A stretch of 8,875 nt of DNA, from NCBI GenBank assembly GCA_044356865.1, contig JBIKVN010000128.1:1-8875 (forward strand), given 5' to 3'. The stretch is from JBEIUL01 sp044356865 (lineage in GTDB: Bacteria; Planctomycetota; Phycisphaerae; Phycisphaerales; SM1A02). Positions 5,926 through 8,875 of the stretch are shown piece by piece. Below the pieces are notes generated by a model, which made no database searches, had not been told where the DNA came from, and saw only the letters and a list, made by a program, of their open reading frames with translations. Both the position numbers and the translations under genes were made by a program. The number at the start of each line of letters is the position of its first letter. The stretch's first letter is position 1.

Positions 5926-7805
5926 GAGGTCGCCTCGAGCCGGCGACGGTAGCGAAGCAGCACCGCGTCGCGGGTGAGCACGCCGACCGGACGGCCGTCG
6001 GCGTCAAGGACGGGCAGGGCATCCGCATCGGTGCGGGTCAGCCGGTCGAGGGCGATCTCGAGCGTGTCGCCCGGCTCGAGCCGCGGGAGATCGCGCCGCA
6101 TGAGCTCGCCGATGTCCAGCAGCGGCGTCGCCTCGCGGTGGAGCAGGGCCTCCCGCAGGTCAGCATCGGTGACGCTGCCCGCGTAGCGACCTTCGGCATC
6201 GACGACCGCCACCGACGCGAAGGGCAGGCCCGCCTCGAGCCGCTCGAGCAGCTCGTCGACCGGCGTCGACTCGACCAGCGCCGTCACCGCCCGCGGCGGA
6301 ACCTCGGCGACGGTCAGTTCGCGCAGCAGGTTCACCCCGCCCCGCGAGCCGAGATGGATGCCCATCGCGGCGAGGCCGGCGGTGTAGATGCTCTCGCGTT
6401 CGACGAGTCGACCCGAGACCGTCGCGATCACGGCGGTCAGCATGAGGGGCAGGATGAGTCCGTAGTCGCGGGTGAGTTCGTACGCGAGCATGATCCCGCA
6501 CATCGGGGCGTGGGTCGTCGCCGCGACCACGCCGGCCATCCCGACGATCGCGGTGTGGGCGGGCAGCGAGTCGGGGAAGAGGCCGGTGGCCTTCAGGAGC
6601 GAACCGTAGAGCGCCCCCGCAATGGCCCCGAGCACCAGGCTTGGCGCGAACAGCCCGCCGCTGCCGCCCGAGCCGAGCGTCAGGCAGGTGGCGAGCATTT
6701 TCAGCACGAGCCACGCGAGAAGCGCGACGAGGAACCCGCGGTCGATCGCCGTGAAGCGCCCCGCGTCGAGCAGCCCCGCCGCGAGCGGATAGCCGCCACC
6801 CATGAACGCCGGACGGTCGGGCACGCCGGAAAAGAACTCGAGGTACCCGAGGCCCAGCAGCCCGAGCGACAGCCCGCCGATCGCCGGCTTGGTCCACGCG
6901 GGCAGGGGAAGCCGCGCGAAGAGCCGCTCGGTGCCGCGGAGGGAACGGATGAAAATCACCGCCACGAGCCCGCACACCACGCCGAGGCCGAGGAAGACCG
7001 GGGCCCCGAGCACGGTGAGCTGCTCGCCGATCCGGTCGAAGCCGCCTTCCGGCGTGCCGAAGAGCGGCTGTTGCGTGCCGAGCAGGGTCTGGACCGTCGC
7101 GCTGGCGAGCACCGCGGAGACCACGATCGCGGTGAAGGTCCGGATCGAGAAGTCGCCGACCAGCACCTCGAGGGCGAAGAAGACGCCGGCGAACGGCGCG
7201 TTGAACACCGCCGCGATGCCCGCGGCCGCGCCGCTTCCGACCAGCGTGGAAGCCGCACCCGCGTCGAGCCGGGCGCGGCGGGCGAAGTTCGAGCCGATCG
7301 ACGCTCCGATCGCGGCGATCGGGCCTTCGGGACCCGCCGAGCCGCCGCTCATGAGCGTCGCGCTCGAGGCGAGCCACTGCCGCACGCCGAGGGCGAGGGG
7401 AATCGACGACTTCCGCAGGGCGACGGCGTACACCACCGCGGAGACCCCGTGCCCGGCGAAGGGCAGGGGAATCGCCCGCGTGACGATCGCGGCGAGCAGG
7501 CCGCCCAGCGTCGGCACCGCCACGAGGAGCGCCGGGAAGATCCCCGGATGCGTCGCCGCCGCCGACTCCCAGAGCCGATCGGCGGCGTGGATCGGCAGGA
7601 TGAAACCGAGCGCCGCGACGCCCACCGCGATCCCGAGCAGGGCGGCGATCGCGACCAGTCCCGCGTTGCGGTCGAGGCCGATCCGGCCGAGCAGGCGTCT
7701 CGCCCGCGCCAGGATGCGGGAGTGGATGGATTCCGCGACGCGCACGCGGTGTGGAGGGTACGGCAAACCCGAAGGGCCCTCACGAGGCCCGAACGGCCCG
7801 GTCAC
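5922..7805 (-). CDS. ClC-family voltage-gated-type chloride channel/transporter with two CBS domains
   Basis: This is a 627-aa multi-span inner-membrane protein of the ClC family (Cl- channels and Cl-/H+ exchangers). Hydrophobic helices fill residues about 48-480. Filter motifs are visible: GHGVS (118-122) in the place of GSGIP, GPEGP (158-162) in the place of GREGP with the gating glutamate kept as Glu160, FNAPFAGVFFALEV (201-214), and GLFAP (384-388). Two CBS domains follow at about 493-564 and 565-627, with VVDAEGRYAGSVTDADL and VLDADGRPVGVLTRD. These are typically nucleotide-binding regulatory modules on the cytoplasmic side. Glu213 aligns with E202 of E. coli ClcA, and Val214 falls where the internal proton glutamate E203 would be. 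The GTG start at 7805 is uncertain: GTG 7745 (residue 21) would remove a Pro/Gly-rich leader, and neither has a strong Shine-Dalgarno sequence. The stop overlaps rnpA by GTGA. Confidence 0.93.
   Translation of the reverse strand: MTGPFGPREGPSGLPYPPHRVRVAESIHSRILARARRLLGRIGLDRNAGLVAIAALLGIAVGVAALGFILPIHAADRLWESAAATHPGIFPALLVAVPTLGGLLAAIVTRAIPLPFAGHGVSAVVYAVALRKSSIPLALGVRQWLASSATLMSGGSAGPEGPIAAIGASIGSNFARRARLDAGAASTLVGSGAAAGIAAVFNAPFAGVFFALEVLVGDFSIRTFTAIVVSAVLASATVQTLLGTQQPLFGTPEGGFDRIGEQLTVLGAPVFLGLGVVCGLVAVIFIRSLRGTERLFARLPLPAWTKPAIGGLSLGLLGLGYLEFFSGVPDRPAFMGGGYPLAAGLLDAGRFTAIDRGFLVALLAWLVLKMLATCLTLGSGGSGGLFAPSLVLGAIAGALYGSLLKATGLFPDSLPAHTAIVGMAGVVAATTHAPMCGIMLAYELTRDYGLILPLMLTAVIATVSGRLVERESIYTAGLAAMGIHLGSRGGVNLLRELTVAEVPPRAVTALVESTPVDELLERLEAGLPFASVAVVDAEGRYAGSVTDADLREALLHREATPLLDIGELMRRDLPRLEPGDTLEIALDRLTRTDADALPVLDADGRPVGVLTRDAVLLRYRRRLEATS
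5933..5936 (-). promoter_or_regulatory. Shine-Dalgarno GAGG for rnpA
   Basis: GAGG on the minus strand, within the last codons of the ClC gene, lies 7 nt before the GTG at 5925 and supports that start. Confidence 0.55.
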
Positions 7806-7811
7806 GGATTC

Positions 7812-7839
7812 CGAAACGACCGCTTACCGGTCGTTTTCG
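7812..7839. repeat. Inverted repeat with 9-bp perfect core and 5-nt loop
   Basis: The arms AAACGACCG (7814-7822) and CGGTCGTTT (7828-7836) are exact reverse complements around the loop CTTAC. Pairing extends by two more base pairs (7812-7813 with 7838-7839) past a single bulged T at 7837. It lies directly upstream of the proposed ClC start at 7805. In the minus-strand transcript it would be a leader hairpin ending 6 nt before that GTG. The four T residues after the stem on the plus strand recall a terminator, but no plus-strand gene ends here. Confidence 0.6.
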
Positions 7840-7861
7840 CCGCGCCGCGATCGTTCCCGCG

Positions 7862-7881
7862 CCGTCCGGAGGGTCCGACGG
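7862..7881. repeat. Inverted repeat, 8-bp stem with one bulge and GGG loop
   Basis: CCGTC-C-GGA (7862-7870, with the C at 7867 bulged) pairs with TCCGACGG (7874-7881) across a GGG loop. This would be a stable GC-rich hairpin in the phosphoesterase leader, if that transcript starts upstream of it. Confidence 0.45.
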
Positions 7882-7882
7882 T

Positions 7883-7909
7883 CGCGATCCGCAATCGCGC
7901 ACCGAGTGC
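7883..7909. repeat. Two adjoining small inverted repeats
   Basis: CGCGAT (7883-7888) pairs with ATCGCG (7894-7899) around the loop CCGCA. Immediately after, GCAC (7899-7902) pairs with GTGC (7906-7909) around CGA. They share position 7899, so the two stems would compete at one base. Each alone could be chance in GC-rich DNA. Their place in a row of repeats makes them notable. Confidence 0.35.
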
Positions 7910-7910
7910 C

Positions 7911-7920
7911 GTTCATGAAC
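7911..7920. repeat. Perfect 10-nt palindrome GTTCATGAAC
   Basis: GTTCATGAAC equals its own reverse complement. It lies directly before the Shine-Dalgarno sequence of the phosphoesterase gene and contains an in-frame ATG (7915-7917). Its position suits an operator half-site pair or a start-site decoy, which is an inference from sequence alone. Confidence 0.45.
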
Positions 7921-7921
7921 C

Positions 7922-7927
7922 GAGGAG
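7922..7927 (+). promoter_or_regulatory. Strong Shine-Dalgarno GAGGAG for the phosphoesterase gene
   Basis: GAGGAG lies 5 nt before ATG 7933. It decides this start over the in-frame ATG at 7915, which lies upstream of the Shine-Dalgarno sequence. Confidence 0.7.
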
Positions 7928-7932
7928 AGACC

Positions 7933-8875
7933 ATGATTCCCGTGTCCCCGGGCCTTCGCGCCCTTGCCGTCTCGCTCGCCGCGTCCGCCGCGGCCATTCC
8001 CGCCCCGCACGCCCTCGCCCAGGTCGGCGATTTCCGCGTGCTTCCGTACCAGCAGCAGCCCGCCCTCGACGGCATGCTGTTCACCTGGTTCACCACTTCC
8101 GATACGCCCGGCTCGATCTCGATCACCGGCCCGGGGCTCAAGTCGCCGCGGGTGATCGCGAGCGAGCCGGTTCTGGTGCCGACGCTCGACTACCAGGCCT
8201 CGGCCGAGCTCTCGGCCGGCGGCGCGTTCCCCTTCGCGACCACCGCGATCTTCAGTTCGCCCGGCGTGCCCGCCCGCAACTGGCGGCACCGCGTGCCGGT
8301 GACCGGTCTCCAGCCCGATACCGAGTACGCCTTCACGGTCACGCAGGGAGCGTCTACCCACTCCAACACCTTCCGCACCGCGCCGGCTCCGGACACCGAC
8401 CGCACGCTGCGTTTTCACGTCGTCTCGGACAGCGAGACGCTCGTGCTCGGCCGCACGCGTTTCCGCGAGTGGTCTCGCACCACGCCGCAGACGCCCGGCA
8501 GCACCGGCCGGCCGACCGGCACCGGACGCGGCCGCACGACCTACTTCCTGACCGAGACCGTCGGCTACGACGAGAACATCGCCGCGATGAAGTCCCGCGA
8601 CGCCGATCTCCTCATCATGCCGGGGGACCTGATCGAGGGCACTGCCAACGAGCAGCAGCGGCGCTGGGACGAGTTCTGGCGGCACAACGCCGGCGAGTAC
8701 GACGACCTGCTGTCGGGCCGGCCGATCGTCGCGGCGATCGGAAACAATTGCATCTACAACGGGCCGTCGCCCGACACGAACTCGATGGTGAAGTACGCCC
8801 GCGACCAGTGGTCGGGCTACTTCGATTTCCCCGCCAACGACGATCCGGCGGCGAAGGACCTCTACTTCCGCACCG
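7933..8875 (+). CDS. Secreted Fn3-like/metallophosphoesterase (purple acid phosphatase-like) protein, 3' end outside window
   Basis: The frame is open to the window end, giving 314 residues. Residues 1-29 form a Sec signal peptide with a weakly charged N-region, an Ala-rich core and an ALA|Q cleavage site after Ala29. Residues about 35-150 look like an Fn3-type beta sandwich, ending in VTGLQPDTEYAFTV (123-136) and FRTAP (147-151). This pairing of an Fn3-like domain with a calcineurin-like phosphoesterase is typical of purple acid phosphatase or PhoD-like enzymes. The catalytic domain starts near 158: FHVVSDSE (161-168), MPGDLIEG (229-236, the GD metal motif) and IGNNCIYN (269-276) in the place of GNH[DE]. 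Motif I is D-S-E instead of D-x-H or D-x-G, and the usual His of GNH is Asn272. The later VxxH and GHxH motifs lie beyond the window. Activity is therefore uncertain, and it may be a divergent or degenerate phosphoesterase. Confidence 0.82.
   Translation, partial: MIPVSPGLRALAVSLAASAAAIPAPHALAQVGDFRVLPYQQQPALDGMLFTWFTTSDTPGSISITGPGLKSPRVIASEPVLVPTLDYQASAELSAGGAFPFATTAIFSSPGVPARNWRHRVPVTGLQPDTEYAFTVTQGASTHSNTFRTAPAPDTDRTLRFHVVSDSETLVLGRTRFREWSRTTPQTPGSTGRPTGTGRGRTTYFLTETVGYDENIAAMKSRDADLLIMPGDLIEGTANEQQRRWDEFWRHNAGEYDDLLSGRPIVAAIGNNCIYNGPSPDTNSMVKYARDQWSGYFDFPANDDPAAKDLYFRT

Larger units (their letters stand above)
7806..7932. promoter_or_regulatory. Divergent intergenic region packed with inverted repeats
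   Basis: This 127-nt gap separates the minus-strand ClC-rnpA-yidD genes from the plus-strand phosphoesterase gene, so it should hold promoters for both directions. I cannot pick out convincing -35/-10 boxes. Four hairpin-forming repeats (7812-7839, 7862-7881, 7883-7899, 7899-7909) and a perfect 10-nt palindrome (7911-7920) fill most of it. They could be operators, structured mRNA leaders, or both. Confidence 0.5.

Noticed and set aside
5543..6028. Upstream extension of the yidD frame to 240 codons
   Set aside because: The extension is Arg/Pro/Ala-rich and antisense-free but covers rnpA and the ClC end. The YidD family begins near 5542, where GTG and GAGG also lie.
6160..7377. Minus-strand 405-codon frame inside the ClC gene
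   Set aside because: An Arg-rich frame-shifted shadow of the ClC coding sequence.
7812..7839. Rho-independent terminator reading of the hairpin
   Set aside because: Only four T residues follow the stem, and no gene ends here on either strand, since both neighbours diverge from this gap.
7780..8685. Minus-strand 301-codon frame opposite the phosphoesterase
   Set aside because: It is antisense to a gene with a signal peptide, a good Shine-Dalgarno sequence and recognisable domains, and its own product shows no family features.
1..8875. tRNA, rRNA, CRISPR array, insertion sequence or integration site
   Set aside because: I saw no cloverleaf, no regularly spaced repeats, no transposase or integrase and no terminal repeats. 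Almost all of the window is coding.

Overview
The window is about 8.9 kb of very GC-rich bacterial DNA. It is densely coding, with no RNA genes, mobile elements or CRISPR arrays that I can see. The G/C-dominated third codon positions, the ABC-2 permease with a large extracytoplasmic insert, and its unfamiliar helical partner protein all suggest a planctomycete, perhaps of the Phycisphaerae type. That placement is inference from style and remembered families, not a database result.

Left block, plus strand (1-5301). The tail of an unidentified gene, rich in Ala/Pro/Lys, overlaps by 4 nt (GTGA) an ABC-2-type permease of 686 aa. This is followed 19 nt later by a 751-aa membrane-anchored, probably helical-repeat protein of unknown function. 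That gene overlaps by 4 nt (ATGA) a 226-aa FAH-family hydrolase/isomerase-like enzyme. The spacing indicates a single operon: an export or envelope-type ABC system (the ATPase presumably lies upstream, outside the window), an extracytoplasmic partner protein, and a metabolic enzyme carried at the end.

Middle block, minus strand (5306-7805). A ClC-type chloride channel/transporter with two C-terminal CBS domains overlaps rnpA (RNase P protein) by 4 nt (GTGA), and rnpA overlaps yidD (membrane insertion efficiency factor) by another 4 nt (GTGA). The rnpA-yidD pair is conserved in bacteria, but here it sits behind a ClC gene instead of rpmH. The FAH gene and yidD converge with only 4 nt between their stop codons, leaving no room for a dedicated terminator.

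Right block. A 127-nt divergent intergenic region (7806-7932) is packed with consecutive inverted repeats and ends in a perfect 10-nt palindrome and a strong Shine-Dalgarno sequence. After it, on the plus strand, is a secreted protein with an Fn3-like N-terminal domain and a metallophosphoesterase domain, cut off by the window end. Its visible metal-site motifs deviate from the canonical ones.

The points most worth a second look are the permease/751-aa protein module, the ClC-rnpA-yidD operon, the hairpin-rich intergenic region and the altered phosphoesterase motifs.
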